From NCBI GenBank assembly GCA_964630785.1, contig CAZVZG010000001.1, forward strand, positions 240,253 through 304,252: a stretch of 64,000 bases of DNA, written 5' to 3'. Shown here one piece after another: positions 33,718 through 42,345 of this stretch (position 1 is its first letter; each line of letters starts with the position of its first letter). Under the pieces are notes generated by a model. That model was not told where the DNA came from, did no database searches, and saw only the letters and a program-made list of their open reading frames with translations. The DNA comes from JADLCX01 sp964630785. Its GTDB lineage: Bacteria > Planctomycetota > Phycisphaerae > Phycisphaerales > UBA1924. The translations under genes and the position numbers were made by a program.

Positions 33718-34545
33718 ATGAAACTCGCGTTGAACAGATTGGCGATCTGCGCCGCGTTGGCGGCGCTCGCCGCAACCGCGCCATCGGGCGCGTTCGCGGG
33801 CATCGGGGCCCTGACCGACATCCACGCGGGCGCGATCGCGCCGCCCGTGCTCCGCGGCGGCGTCGGTTTCATCGGGACCGGCTTCGAGGCCGATCAGGGT
33901 TGGCTCACCGGCCCGCTCAACGGCCAACAGGCCTGGGCCGCGAGCCCGGCGTTCGACGTGGTCGCCACCAACAAGAACGGCAGCGTCAACTCGCTGCAGG
34001 TCCATAAGAACACCGGCGCCGCCCAGGGCAGCAGCCAGCTCGCGTTTAGTCCGCTGAACTTGGACAACTTGCGTACGCAGGTGTGCTTCGACTTCAAAAT
34101 GGACGACGCGGCCGGCGCCAACTACTCCGTCATCGGCCAAGCCCCCTCGCAGAGCCTGCTCACCTGGCGCGTCGAGTTCGACTTCGGCGGCCACGTCTTC
34201 GTGGTCGACCGCGATCAGACCGGCCAGCTCGCCTACGTGGACACCGGCCTCTCGTGGGGACGCTTCACCTGGGACCACTTCCAGATCGACGTCGGCGATC
34301 AGGCCATCGAGTACCGGCGCAACGGCGAGTTGTTCTACACCGGCGAGCGTTTCGGCGGCACCGCCAACGAGCAGCTCGTGGTCCGCAGCGACAACTACCA
34401 GGACTTCGCCGGCAACACGTCGATCTCCGGCGGCCCGATCGCGGCGTACATCGACAACATCGAACTGCGGGCGGTTCCCGGCCCGGGTGCGTTGGCCTTG
34501 CTCGGGCTGGGCGGGCTGGTGGCGATGAGACGCCGGCGCGGCTGA
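33718..34545 (+). CDS. exported beta-rich protein with PEP-CTERM-like sorting tail
   Basis: This 275-aa protein starts at ATG 33718 (MKLALNRLAICAALAALAAT) behind a strong GGAGGAGGAG ribosome-binding site. The signal peptide ends near SGAFA. The body (about 40-245) reads as a jelly-roll or concanavalin-like fold: GFEADQGWLTGPLNGQQAW, VCFDFKMDDAAGANYSV, WRVEFDFGGHVFVVDRD, YIDNIELRAV. The C-terminus VPGPGALALLGLGGLVAMRRRR is a PEP-CTERM variant: a Pro motif, a hydrophobic helix and an Arg cluster. It is expected to be sorted at the membrane by an exosortase, with the tail removed. No exosortase gene is in the window. Possible carbohydrate binding is inference. Confidence 0.85.
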   Translation: MKLALNRLAICAALAALAATAPSGAFAGIGALTDIHAGAIAPPVLRGGVGFIGTGFEADQGWLTGPLNGQQAWAASPAFDVVATNKNGSVNSLQVHKNTGAAQGSSQLAFSPLNLDNLRTQVCFDFKMDDAAGANYSVIGQAPSQSLLTWRVEFDFGGHVFVVDRDQTGQLAYVDTGLSWGRFTWDHFQIDVGDQAIEYRRNGELFYTGERFGGTANEQLVVRSDNYQDFAGNTSISGGPIAAYIDNIELRAVPGPGALALLGLGGLVAMRRRRG

Positions 34546-34558
34546 GACCAAAGGGAGC

Positions 34559-34576
34559 CGACCGCGCAAGCGGTCG
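34559..34576. terminator. short stable hairpin after the PEP-CTERM-like gene
   Basis: CGACCGC-GCAA-GCGGTCG is a perfect 7-bp stem closed by a GNRA-type tetraloop, 14 bases after the stop. There is no T-run, so it may protect the 3' end instead of terminating. Confidence 0.4.
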
Positions 34577-34624
34577 ATCAACTGACCACACAAACCCCGT
34601 GTGAACTTTCGTTAGACTCCGCCC

Positions 34625-35110
34625 GTGGGCCCGCCCGAACCACCGACCACCCCGCACGAGCCCCTGCGGCGGTTCATCGAGCGCACAGGCGCCAGGTGCG
34701 TGAGTTGCGGCTACGACCTTCGCGGCATCGACGCGGCGCGGTGCCCCGAGTGCGGCGCGGAACTCTCGCTCCCGGTGCTGATGGCCGCCGACGCTACGTT
34801 CCGCAAGCGCCCGCGCCGGGTGGTTTGGTCGGTGGGGGTGTTGTGGCTGGGCTTCGGCGCCCTCGCCGGCCTGAGGCCGCCGGGCGTCGGTCTCGGGTTC
34901 GGGGGGGTCGAGCTCTTTGTGCTTGTGGTGGGCGCGACCGTCGCCGGGGCGGGCGTGCTGGTGATCGACCGCTCGATCTTCGACGACCGCATCCGCGACG
35001 ATCGGGCCCGGACGGTCCCCTCGTTTGGCGTGGCGGTGAACATCTGGTGCGTGGCGATGCTCGGCGCGGGCGCGGCAATGGCGGGGTGGGTGGCGTGGAT
35101 GTGGATGTAG
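34625..35110 (+). CDS. small zinc-ribbon membrane protein (1)
   Basis: This 161-aa protein starts with GTG 34625. Residues 26-48 form a zinc ribbon CVSCGYDLRG...RCPECGAEL. Three hydrophobic segments follow (about 72-90 VVWSVGVLWLGFGALAG, 95-118, and 140-161), so it is an integral membrane protein with a cytoplasmic zinc knuckle. The ribbon wording is shared with the proteins at 35166 and 37433 and with the ribbon inside FeoB. Function unknown. It is 55 bp upstream of the next gene of the same kind and could be co-transcribed with it. Confidence 0.78.
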   Translation: MGPPEPPTTPHEPLRRFIERTGARCVSCGYDLRGIDAARCPECGAELSLPVLMAADATFRKRPRRVVWSVGVLWLGFGALAGLRPPGVGLGFGGVELFVLVVGATVAGAGVLVIDRSIFDDRIRDDRARTVPSFGVAVNIWCVAMLGAGAAMAGWVAWMWM

Positions 35111-35165
35111 CGCGCGATCGGGAGCGGAGCGGCCGAAGGGTGGCCCCTTCGTTACACTCTCCCGA

Positions 35166-35639
35166 ATGCCCGACCCCGACCCACCCATCGACCGCGACGC
35201 CGCGGGTCTCCGTGCGTTCCTGTCGGATCACGACGTGGAGTGCCCATGGTGCGGGTACAACCTGCGGGGGTCTCGGGAGTTGGCGTGCCCCGAGTGCGGG
35301 GCGAAAGCACGACTGGGATTGCTCGGGCCTCCGCGGCTGTTTCGGCGGGCGCTCGTCCCTTACTTGACCATGATGAGCTTTGTCGTGCTTCAAGGGATCA
35401 ACATTGGGGAGATTGTCACATGGTGGCAAAGCGGTTCGGGAAACTTCGTGATTGCCGCCACGGTGTTTCTCGGCCTGCAAATCACTCCGGCGGTGGTTGG
35501 CGTTCTTGGCTTGGTTCAGAGTTTTCGGTCGCGGGCTCACCCGGAGAGAACATGGTGGTGGGCGGTCTTGGTGTTCTTGGCGTGGGGAATCGCCGAGACC
35601 ATGGCGATGGCGGTTGGTTGGATCGGTGGAAACCTGTAG
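35166..35639 (+). CDS. small zinc-ribbon membrane protein (2)
   Basis: This 157-aa protein starts at ATG 35166. The zinc ribbon CPWCGYNLRG...ACPECGAKA lies at about 25-46. Four hydrophobic stretches follow (about 60-80, 90-110, 110-128, 137-155). The coding sequence from about 35340 on is clearly less GC-rich than the surroundings, which suggests a different origin or relaxed selection. No enzymatic motif is seen. It lies just after its zinc-ribbon relative and before spoVR. Confidence 0.75.
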   Translation: MPDPDPPIDRDAAGLRAFLSDHDVECPWCGYNLRGSRELACPECGAKARLGLLGPPRLFRRALVPYLTMMSFVVLQGINIGEIVTWWQSGSGNFVIAATVFLGLQITPAVVGVLGLVQSFRSRAHPERTWWWAVLVFLAWGIAETMAMAVGWIGGNL

Positions 35640-35818
35640 GGCGGCACAGCCAACCCAAGTCGCGGGCAATCCACCCCGCCCGCGCGACGCCCTCCGATCC
35701 AAACGGCTCCAGAGTGCGTATGAACCCCCGGGCCCAATCTGCCGATAACCCCCCGTTCGGCCGCGGCGCGTTCCCGCGGCCGCGGCTCGGCGTGGACCCA
35801 ATCAGGGGGTGACCCGCG

Positions 35819-37369
35819 ATGTCGTCGATCCCGCACACCGACCTCTCGCCCGAACTGCTCGGCCACATGCAGGCGATCCGGGCCAAGGCCCTGGAGTACG
35901 GGCTCACCTTCCCCGAGGTGATCTACGAGGTCATGCCGTTCGACATGATGAACCAGCTCGCCGCCTACAGCGGGTTCCCGGTTCGCTACCCGCACTGGAA
36001 GTGGGGCATGGAGTACGAGTCGCTCTCCAAGCGCGACGCCTACGGGCTCGGACGCATCTACGAGATGGTGGTCAACACCGAGCCCTGCTACGCCTACCTC
36101 CAGGAGTCCAACTCCGTCACCGACCAGAAGCTCGTCATGGCCCACGTCTACGGGCACGCCGACTTCTTCCGCAACAACTTCTGGTTCGCCAAGACCAACA
36201 AGAAGATGATGGACGAGATGGCCAACCACGCCACGCGCATCCGCCGTCACGTCGAGCGGCACGGGCAGGAGGCCGTGGAGCGGTTCCTCGACGCCTGCCT
36301 CTCGATCGAGCACCTGATCGACCCGCACTCGGCCTACATGCAGCGCGACGGCGATCGCGCACGCATCGGCGCGCCCGTGCCCGGTGCCGAGGAGTGGGAG
36401 CCCGACCGCCTGCCCGCCAAGGAATACATGGACCCGTTCGTGAACCCTGCGGGCGTCCTGCGCAAGCAGCGCGAGGAGCACGCCAAGAAGCGCGACGAGG
36501 CCAAGCGCAAGGTCCCCGCGCACCCGACCCGCGACGTGCTGCTCTTCCTGCTCCGCCACGCGCCGCTGGAAGACTGGCAGCAGGACGTCCTCTCGATCGT
36601 CCGCGACGAGGCGTACTACTTCGCCCCCCAGGCCATGACCAAGGTGATGAACGAGGGCTGGGCCGTCTACTGGCACAGCAAGCTCATGACCCAGCACTTC
36701 GTCGAGGCCAAGGAGATCATCCAGTACGCCGACCAGCACTCGGGCGTGCTCGCGATGGCACCCGGCGGGTTCAACCCCTACAAGATCGGCTACGAGCTCT
36801 TCCGCGACATCGAGCGACGATGGGACTCGGGCCGGCACGGGCCCGCGTGGGAGGCCCTCGAGGGCCTGGGCGCCAAGGAGGGCTTCGACGACAAGTCGAT
36901 GAAGGGGCGTGACAAGATCTTCGAGGTGCGACGGATCTACAACGACGTTCAGTTCATCGACGAGTTCCTCACCCCCGAGTTCGTCGATCGCCTCGACATG
37001 TACCAGTACCGGCGCGACCCCGGCACCGGCGAGCTCAAGATCGTCTCGCGAGACTTCGACCGCATCAAGCAGACCCTCCTCTACCGCCTCACCAACATGG
37101 GCCAGCCGTTCATCTACGCCGTCGACGCCAACTACCTCAACCGCGGGGAGCTGTACCTCGCGCACCGATTCAACGGCCTGGAGGTCGACATGGCCAAGGC
37201 CCGCGAGGTGCTGCACAACCTGCGCACCATCTGGGGCCGACCCGTGCACCTGCAGATGCGCCTCGACGACGACCAGTACCTGTTCACCTGCGAGGAGCCC
37301 TCGGGCGAAAGCATCAAGAAGGAAAAGATCACCGCCTCCACGCCGCCGCCGGCGCACGTGATCGAGTAG
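35819..37369 (+). CDS. spoVR: SpoVR family protein
   Basis: This 516-aa cytoplasmic protein belongs to the SpoVR/YcgB family, named from Bacillus spore cortex formation but widespread in non-sporulating bacteria. Family blocks include FPEVIYEVMPFDMMNQLAAYSGFPVRYPHW, YAYLQESNSVTDQKLVMAHVYGHADFFRNNFWF, VRDEAYYFAPQAMTKVMNEGWAVYWHS and GGFNPYKIGYELFRDIERRWD. The start ATG 35819 is preceded by GGGGGTG. In many genomes spoVR neighbours prkA and yeaH; neither is present here. Its biochemical role is unsettled, and the full-length match makes the family assignment firm. Confidence 0.95.
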   Translation: MSSIPHTDLSPELLGHMQAIRAKALEYGLTFPEVIYEVMPFDMMNQLAAYSGFPVRYPHWKWGMEYESLSKRDAYGLGRIYEMVVNTEPCYAYLQESNSVTDQKLVMAHVYGHADFFRNNFWFAKTNKKMMDEMANHATRIRRHVERHGQEAVERFLDACLSIEHLIDPHSAYMQRDGDRARIGAPVPGAEEWEPDRLPAKEYMDPFVNPAGVLRKQREEHAKKRDEAKRKVPAHPTRDVLLFLLRHAPLEDWQQDVLSIVRDEAYYFAPQAMTKVMNEGWAVYWHSKLMTQHFVEAKEIIQYADQHSGVLAMAPGGFNPYKIGYELFRDIERRWDSGRHGPAWEALEGLGAKEGFDDKSMKGRDKIFEVRRIYNDVQFIDEFLTPEFVDRLDMYQYRRDPGTGELKIVSRDFDRIKQTLLYRLTNMGQPFIYAVDANYLNRGELYLAHRFNGLEVDMAKAREVLHNLRTIWGRPVHLQMRLDDDQYLFTCEEPSGESIKKEKITASTPPPAHVIE

Positions 37370-37432
37370 ACCCGGCCGCAACCGCTGAGGCGGCGGCGGC
37401 GAACCCTCGTACAGACCACCGAGGGCGCACCC

Positions 37433-37735
37433 GTGCCGGCTCCCCCTTCCGCCCCCAAACGCGAGCTCGACCGCGAGTTCCAGTTGCGCCTGCGGACGGT
37501 CTACTTGGATCGCGACATCCATTGCCCGCGCTGCCGCTACCACCTCCGCGGCGTGCCGGGCCCGCGCTGCCCCGAGTGCGGCCTGGTTATCAGCGAACTC
37601 CTGCGCATCGCCGACTCCGGCTCGTGGCGGCTGCATCGCGACCGAATGCGCTGGCTGGCCCGACGCATGATCGCCCTGGCGTGCATGATCCTGTTCGCCG
37701 GGGCGGCCGCGTTCGCGGTGTCTCTCTGGCTCTGA
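37433..37735 (+). CDS. small zinc-ribbon membrane protein (3)
   Basis: This 100-aa protein starts at GTG 37433. The zinc ribbon CPRCRYHLRG...RCPECGLVI lies at about 31-52 and one membrane helix at about 80-100 (MIALACMILFAGAAAFAVSLWL), so it is a tail-anchored cytoplasmic zinc knuckle. It is the third member of this ribbon family within 3 kb. It begins 63 bp after spoVR and may be co-transcribed. Function unknown. Confidence 0.75.
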   Translation: MPAPPSAPKRELDREFQLRLRTVYLDRDIHCPRCRYHLRGVPGPRCPECGLVISELLRIADSGSWRLHRDRMRWLARRMIALACMILFAGAAAFAVSLWL

Positions 37736-37747
37736 TCGTGCCGCCGC

Positions 37748-38707
37748 TCAGCGTCGCCCGTTCTCGTCGCGCACCTCGGTCTGCGCCGTGATCACCAGCC
37801 GCCCGTCCTTCGGCTCAATGGCCAGCAGCCGCACGCGCCGGCCGTCGGCGAGCTTGATCACCGGGCGGGCGATCACCGGGCGCTCGCCCCGGAAGGCCTC
37901 GATCACCTTCTGCGTCTGCGGCAGGCGCGCCAGGTCCTCGCTCACCTCGCCCACTTTCCTTTCCCCCGCGCTCGCCCCGCCCGAGCGCGCCGAACCGAGC
38001 ACCCAGCTCGCGGGCACCGGCAACCGCCCGATCTCGATGCGCTCGGCCGTCAGCCACAGAGAGCCGTCGCTCCCGAACCCGACCCGCAACGACGCGCCCA
38101 GCGTCTGCGGGCGCGGGCGGGCTTCAGAGCCGGCTCCGGGCCGTTCAACCCGCGCCCCCACGTGGATCCGCCCATCCTCGAAGCACACCTGCACCTGCCC
38201 GACCTCCCGCGGCCAATTGAAGTCGATCGCCCCCTGCTCGGTCTGGTCGGCCAGCCATCGCTTGAGCCGCACATTGAGCCAGGCGTTGGCCTGCTCGTTG
38301 GTGATGAACACGCTCCACGCCGCGTCGTTCGCCCCGGCCGTGCCCGCGCGAGAAGCCGGGGCCGGCCGCACCCGCGTGAGGGCGCTGGTCAGGCCGTTCT
38401 CGACCGCCTCGGCAAGCTCGACGGTGTGTGGATCGTCGGGGTTGACGCTCGTCCACCAGCGCGGGTTCTCCTGGGCCAGGGCCAGGGCGATGAGCGCGCC
38501 CGCCGACACCAGCGCCACCACGATAAACCCCGCGGCCAGCGCGATCCGGCGGGTGCGCCGCCGGCGGGCCGGGCTGTTGCGGATCGTCGTTTCGGGGGCC
38601 GCGCCCGGCGATGATTGAGGCGACACCGCCACCGTCCCGTTGGCGGCGAGCCCGCTCGATTCGTGTGCCTGGGTCGCCGCGGCGTCCATCGAGACGGGAC
38701 TGTACAC
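37748..38707 (-). CDS. single-span membrane protein of unknown function
   Basis: This 319-aa protein starts at 38707 (or MDAAATQAHE at 38689). A basic stretch (RRRRTRR) precedes one membrane span at about 56-79. The extracytoplasmic part opens RWWTSVNPDDPHTVELAEAVENGLTSALTRV and contains FITNEQANAWLNVRLKRWLADQ, a phrase typical of small bacterial proteins with a START/LEA-like or DUF2140-like beta domain. The rest has alternating beta strands. No catalytic motif is seen. It is convergent with the zinc-ribbon gene, with only 12 bases between stop codons. Confidence 0.65.
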   Translation of the reverse strand: MYSPVSMDAAATQAHESSGLAANGTVAVSPQSSPGAAPETTIRNSPARRRRTRRIALAAGFIVVALVSAGALIALALAQENPRWWTSVNPDDPHTVELAEAVENGLTSALTRVRPAPASRAGTAGANDAAWSVFITNEQANAWLNVRLKRWLADQTEQGAIDFNWPREVGQVQVCFEDGRIHVGARVERPGAGSEARPRPQTLGASLRVGFGSDGSLWLTAERIEIGRLPVPASWVLGSARSGGASAGERKVGEVSEDLARLPQTQKVIEAFRGERPVIARPVIKLADGRRVRLLAIEPKDGRLVITAQTEVRDENGRR

Positions 38708-39043
38708 GCCGGCGCACCCCCCGGCCCGAAACGCAACCGCCGTCCCCGGGAGCGGGAGACGGCGGTGCTTCGATCAGTCGGCACGGACGACCGCGGATGA
38801 GAGTCGGGACCGAAATCCGCGGGAGGACGGACCCGGCCGGTCGGGCTCGGGCCCGAACCCCCGCGATGCATCCCGACAGCGGGGAGGAGGTGCGGGTGGA
38901 GATGCCGCCGAGTCTGGCTTCGGCGGGCTGTCCGGGACGCGCACGCCAAAGTAAGCGATTTCGCCGATTCCGCAATCAGCCAGACAGGGGATTTTGCACC
39001 GGCCACCCACCCCCAGAGGGTGGGTGGTGGCCGTCCGCCGGGT
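38708..39043. other. intergenic region with a terminal hairpin
   Basis: These 336 bases hold the leader of the membrane protein on the left. At 38999-39032 a strong hairpin (CGGCCACCCACCC / GGGTGGGTGGTGGCCG) lies just after the dockerin gene's stop and probably ends its transcript. I found no tRNA or credible ORF in the rest. Confidence 0.5.
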
Positions 39044-40546
39044 TCAACAACCCGCGAAATAGGCGGCGAGGAAGTCGAAGATGTCCTGCACCGAGATGGC
39101 GCCGCTCAGGTTCACGTCGGCCGTAGGGGCGTTGCCGAAGTACGCCGCGAGGAAGTCGAAGATGTCCTGCACGGTCGCCGCCCCGGAGCCGTTGAAATCG
39201 GCGCGGCAAGCCCGGACGCGGATGAGCGAAGCGTTGTTGCTGCCGTTAGCCCCGGCGGTCGCGGTGGGGTCGCTCTTGAGTCGCGAGGCGAAGAGCACGT
39301 ACCCGTCGTTGTTGAGCGTGCTGTGCTCCTGGATGAGGTGCAGGAACAGGCCGTCGTCGAACGCGCCGTTGCCGTCGAGGTCGACCGGGTCGGACTCTCG
39401 GGCGATGATGCGCTGGCCGTTGAAGACGATCACGTCGTCCGAGAGTGTGTCGCCGCTCGCGTTGCCGTTGACGATGTAGTCGCCGCGGTTGTTGCCGCGC
39501 ATGGAACGGAAACTCTCCCAGGTCATGGTCGATCCGGGGACCACCGGCTGGCCCTCAGCCGCGATCACCGCGCCGTTGCGGACCACCCAGTCGATGCCGT
39601 CCGCGTTGGAACCGCGGGCGAACCAATCGCCGTTGGACTCCATCCACACGTCGCTGATGCCCGACACCGGCGAGGTGAAAGCCGAGCCGGCAATGACGAC
39701 GCTTTTCTGCAGCACCACCGCACCGTCGAGCACGGCGACCTTGTCCGCGGCGGTGTTCACACCGACCTCGCCTTGGGCGATCCAGTGCAGCCCGTCGGCG
39801 CTCACGAAGAACTCGTTGGCGTCCAGGTCGGCCCACTGGCCGTTGCCCGAGTCGGGCGCCTGGTTGGAGGGCACCGTCACGGCGACTTCGGCCACGAGCG
39901 TGTCGCCGTTGTTGGTGAAGGCCGAGTCGGTCGAGGAGATACCGGGGTTGACCACGCCCAGGAACGAGACCTTGTCCGAGTTGGTGATGTTCGCGCTGTT
40001 GAACGCGCCGAACCAGGTCACGCCCGGCTGGGCGCCCACCGGCCCGTTGGCCGTCCCCAGCAGGTCGAACGACGCCCCGTTCCAGCGAACGAGCTTCTCG
40101 TCCATCGCCGTCGCGCCGGCGATGCCCAGGCGGAAGCCCATCGCCCAGTGCCCCGCGTCGTTGATCCGCGGCACGTCCAGGCGGCTGAAGTTCAGGAACT
40201 CGCCCGTGGCGAACTCCGTCACGCCCTCTTGCGCCTGAACCGTGGCCACCGTGCCCGAACCCACGATGAAGACCTGGTCCGCCGTCGCGGGCGTCGCGTT
40301 CGTGGTGGCGACCACGAGCCATTGGTTAGTCGTAGGGCTGCGATAGATCTTGTTGTTGAAGTTCGTGAATCGTGCTTCCGGGAAGCCGGGCAATCCGCCC
40401 GGAACCAGGCTCTTCACCGAGGTCGGGGCCTGTGCGGCGATGCCGTACACGATCTCCGCGGGCTCGGCCAGCGCGCTCGCGCCGATAACCGTGCCGGTGC
40501 AACCGGCGATGAGAAGTTGGGTAATCCGATTTGAACGCACCGTCAT
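39044..40546 (-). CDS. exported protein with C-terminal GC-type dockerin pair
   Basis: This 500-aa protein starts at 40546 (MTVRSNRITQLLIAGCTGTVIGASALA, signal peptide). Residues about 30-420 are beta-rich with repeated phrases such as DQVFIVGSGTVATV, DKVSFLGVVNPG and DKVAVLDGAVVLQK, consistent with a propeller or stacked-strand fold; no known family is certain. The end carries two dockerin-like units (ADFNGSGAATVQDIFDFL, ADVNLSGAISVQDIFDFL) and finishes exactly at YFAGC. It is one of six proteins here ending this way. Upstream (40697-40720) is a hairpin that seems to belong to the gene beyond the insertion sequence. Confidence 0.82.
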   Translation of the reverse strand: MTVRSNRITQLLIAGCTGTVIGASALAEPAEIVYGIAAQAPTSVKSLVPGGLPGFPEARFTNFNNKIYRSPTTNQWLVVATTNATPATADQVFIVGSGTVATVQAQEGVTEFATGEFLNFSRLDVPRINDAGHWAMGFRLGIAGATAMDEKLVRWNGASFDLLGTANGPVGAQPGVTWFGAFNSANITNSDKVSFLGVVNPGISSTDSAFTNNGDTLVAEVAVTVPSNQAPDSGNGQWADLDANEFFVSADGLHWIAQGEVGVNTAADKVAVLDGAVVLQKSVVIAGSAFTSPVSGISDVWMESNGDWFARGSNADGIDWVVRNGAVIAAEGQPVVPGSTMTWESFRSMRGNNRGDYIVNGNASGDTLSDDVIVFNGQRIIARESDPVDLDGNGAFDDGLFLHLIQEHSTLNNDGYVLFASRLKSDPTATAGANGSNNASLIRVRACRADFNGSGAATVQDIFDFLAAYFGNAPTADVNLSGAISVQDIFDFLAAYFAGC

Positions 40547-40687
40547 TCAGGGCCTCCTCGCGGCGGAAGGTTGGCTGGAATCAGCGGGCCGCGACCCTCT
40601 TGTACGCACCCACTCCGCGATCGGGTGCACGACCGATCGCTTTCGCCGTTGGGTCGCGCCCCCGCTGAGTGAAATACGCCGCGGGCG

Positions 40688-40720
40688 AAAGAAATAGGGC
40701 GGCGCCCCGCGGCGCCGCCC
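40688..40720 (-). terminator. intrinsic terminator, displaced from the subtilase gene by an IS
   Basis: On the minus strand GGGCGGCGCC-GCGG-GGCGCCGCCC is followed by TATTTCTTTC. It now lies 38 bp past the transposase stop. Without the IS it would sit about 30 bp after the stop of the subtilase gene at 42339, the normal spacing for a terminator and the same tail style as at 22651. Confidence 0.8.
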
Positions 40721-40738
40721 TCGGCGAACGTCATCGCA

Positions 40739-42327
40739 TCGACTTTACAACGCCATTTCACTCCCGCAGGCAAGACCTGATTTGATCGAGGGCGACTCCG
40801 CGTTCGCGGAGCCGCCTTTTTCGTCGCTTGGTGTGGGATGCGTTGGCGGCCTCGATGTTGGCCTGGTGGTAGCGGATGTGCGCGGCCAGCCGCTCAAGCT
40901 TCCTGGGGCTGATGGGCTCGCCGTCCCACGATGCGCGGATCAGCACCGTCAGGGCCAGCCGCACCTGGCAGACCGTCACGAGCGGTTTTTTTTTCCCGCC
41001 GCTGGGCCGTCGCCCGCGACAGGAACAACAGGCTCACACCCGTGAGGATCATGTGCCGCAGCAGCGAGCGGTAGTTGCGGACCTCGAAGTGGCTCATGCC
41101 CAGCTCGCTCTTGGCGTCCTGGAAGCACCGCTCCACCGGCCAGCGGTTGAACGCGACCCGCAGCAGCTGCTCCAGCGGCGTGCCGCCGGGGGCGTTGGAG
41201 ACGAAGTACTTCACCTCTCCGCTGAGCGTGTGCCGGGCCGCGATCAGCCAGTGCGCCCAGGTCGGCACGCGGTCCTTCTTGAGGTGGAACGGCGCCGCCT
41301 TGATCTCCCACACCACCGGCCCGCCGCCGTCGTCCTTGACGTGGAACCCGGTCCACTCCTGCGAGGTGAACGCCGGCGAGTGCCGCACCAGGTTCTCCAC
41401 GCTCTTGGCCTTGTGCATGTCGCCGGGGAGCACCTTGGGGCGTGGGAACACCCGCGGCCGCCCGATCACCGCTCCGTTGGGAGTGATGGGCCGGAAGGTG
41501 TGGTGCTCCCGGTGCAACACCGGCGGCGGCTTGATCCAGCCGGTCAGGTGGCACGGCGCCTCGCCCACGTACAGGATCTGGCGGTCGTCCAGTTCCAGCA
41601 TGAAGTCGGTGTGCATCCCGTACCCCGCGTCGAAGGTCAGCCAGCCGATGCGCACGCCGTTGCGTCTGGCCCGGTCCAGCATCTCCAGCGCGATCTGCTT
41701 CTTGGGCCGGTACACCATGTCATCGGGGATGCCCGCCTCTCGGCACCGCTCCCGGTCGGCCGACCAACCCTCGGGCAGAAACAGCTCGCTGTCGAGCAGG
41801 CAGCGGAAGGCTTTGCCGCCGCCGATGCTCCCGGCCCTGGCCAGATGCACCGTCACCGCGCAGTTGTCGGTGGTCCCCTTGGTGCCGCACCACTGCCGCT
41901 GCACGCCGGGGGTCTTGTCCCCTTTCTTGGCGTGGTAGGTCTCGTCCAGGAGTGTGATCGCGTCCGGGTCGTCGTGCTCGCGTCCGATCACCTGCTGCAC
42001 CCGGTCCCGCAGCATCCCGTCGTCCCAAGCGTGAAGCGACAGGAACTGCTGCAGGTTCCGCGGCGGCACTTCCCCCGCCAACGCCATCGGCTCGATGCTC
42101 TTGCGCGGCAGGTCCGAGAGTTGACCACGGACGTACAGCCGCAGGTGCGCGTGCTGCTCCCGCCGCACGAAGCAGTCGTCGAACTTGGTCAGGAACGCCT
42201 CCAGCTCAGGCAACAGCATCGCCAGCGATTCGGCCTCCATGCCGCCGCTCCTTCTCACCCCGTGCCGGACCCTTCTCTCGGCGCTCGGGGCCCAAACTCT
42301 TGAGCTAAAATGGCGTTGTCGTATCGA
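40739..42327 (-). mobile_element. IS701-family insertion sequence
   Basis: The element is about 1.59 kb. The ends carry inverted repeats: TCGACTTTACAACGCCATTT at 40739-40758 and its partner at 42308-42327, 16 of 20 bases alike, with an identical inner ACAACGCCATTT. The transposase reads right to left and its last stop codon overlaps the left repeat. I could not identify target-site duplications, so the outer limits may be off by a few bases. The right end is 11 bp from the stop codon of the subtilase gene. Confidence 0.85.
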
Positions 42328-42345
42328 CAGTCGCGGGTCTAGCAA
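40758..42345 (-). pseudogene. IS701-family transposase, frame-disrupted at an A9 run
   Basis: This DDE transposase is split into two frames. The first frame (about 42240 to 40894, MEAESLAMLLPELEAFLTKF; the frame is open from 42345) holds ITLLDETYHAKKG and LTFDAGYGM with acidic residues, and RWPVERCFQDAKSELGMSHFEVRNY with the Glu. After REKK, at a run of nine A on the coding strand (plus positions 40986-40994), homology continues in another frame: VTVCQVRLALTVLIRASW... to the stop at 40758. Loss of one A, by polymerase slippage or as the ancestral state, restores a single protein of about 500 aa. Either the copy is inactive, or full-length protein is made by slippage, or the base count is a sequencing error. 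Confidence 0.85.

Noticed and set aside
38880..39000. A tRNA or tRNA fragment before the dockerin gene at 39044
   Set aside because: No acceptor stem or T-arm could be drawn and no anticodon loop was found.
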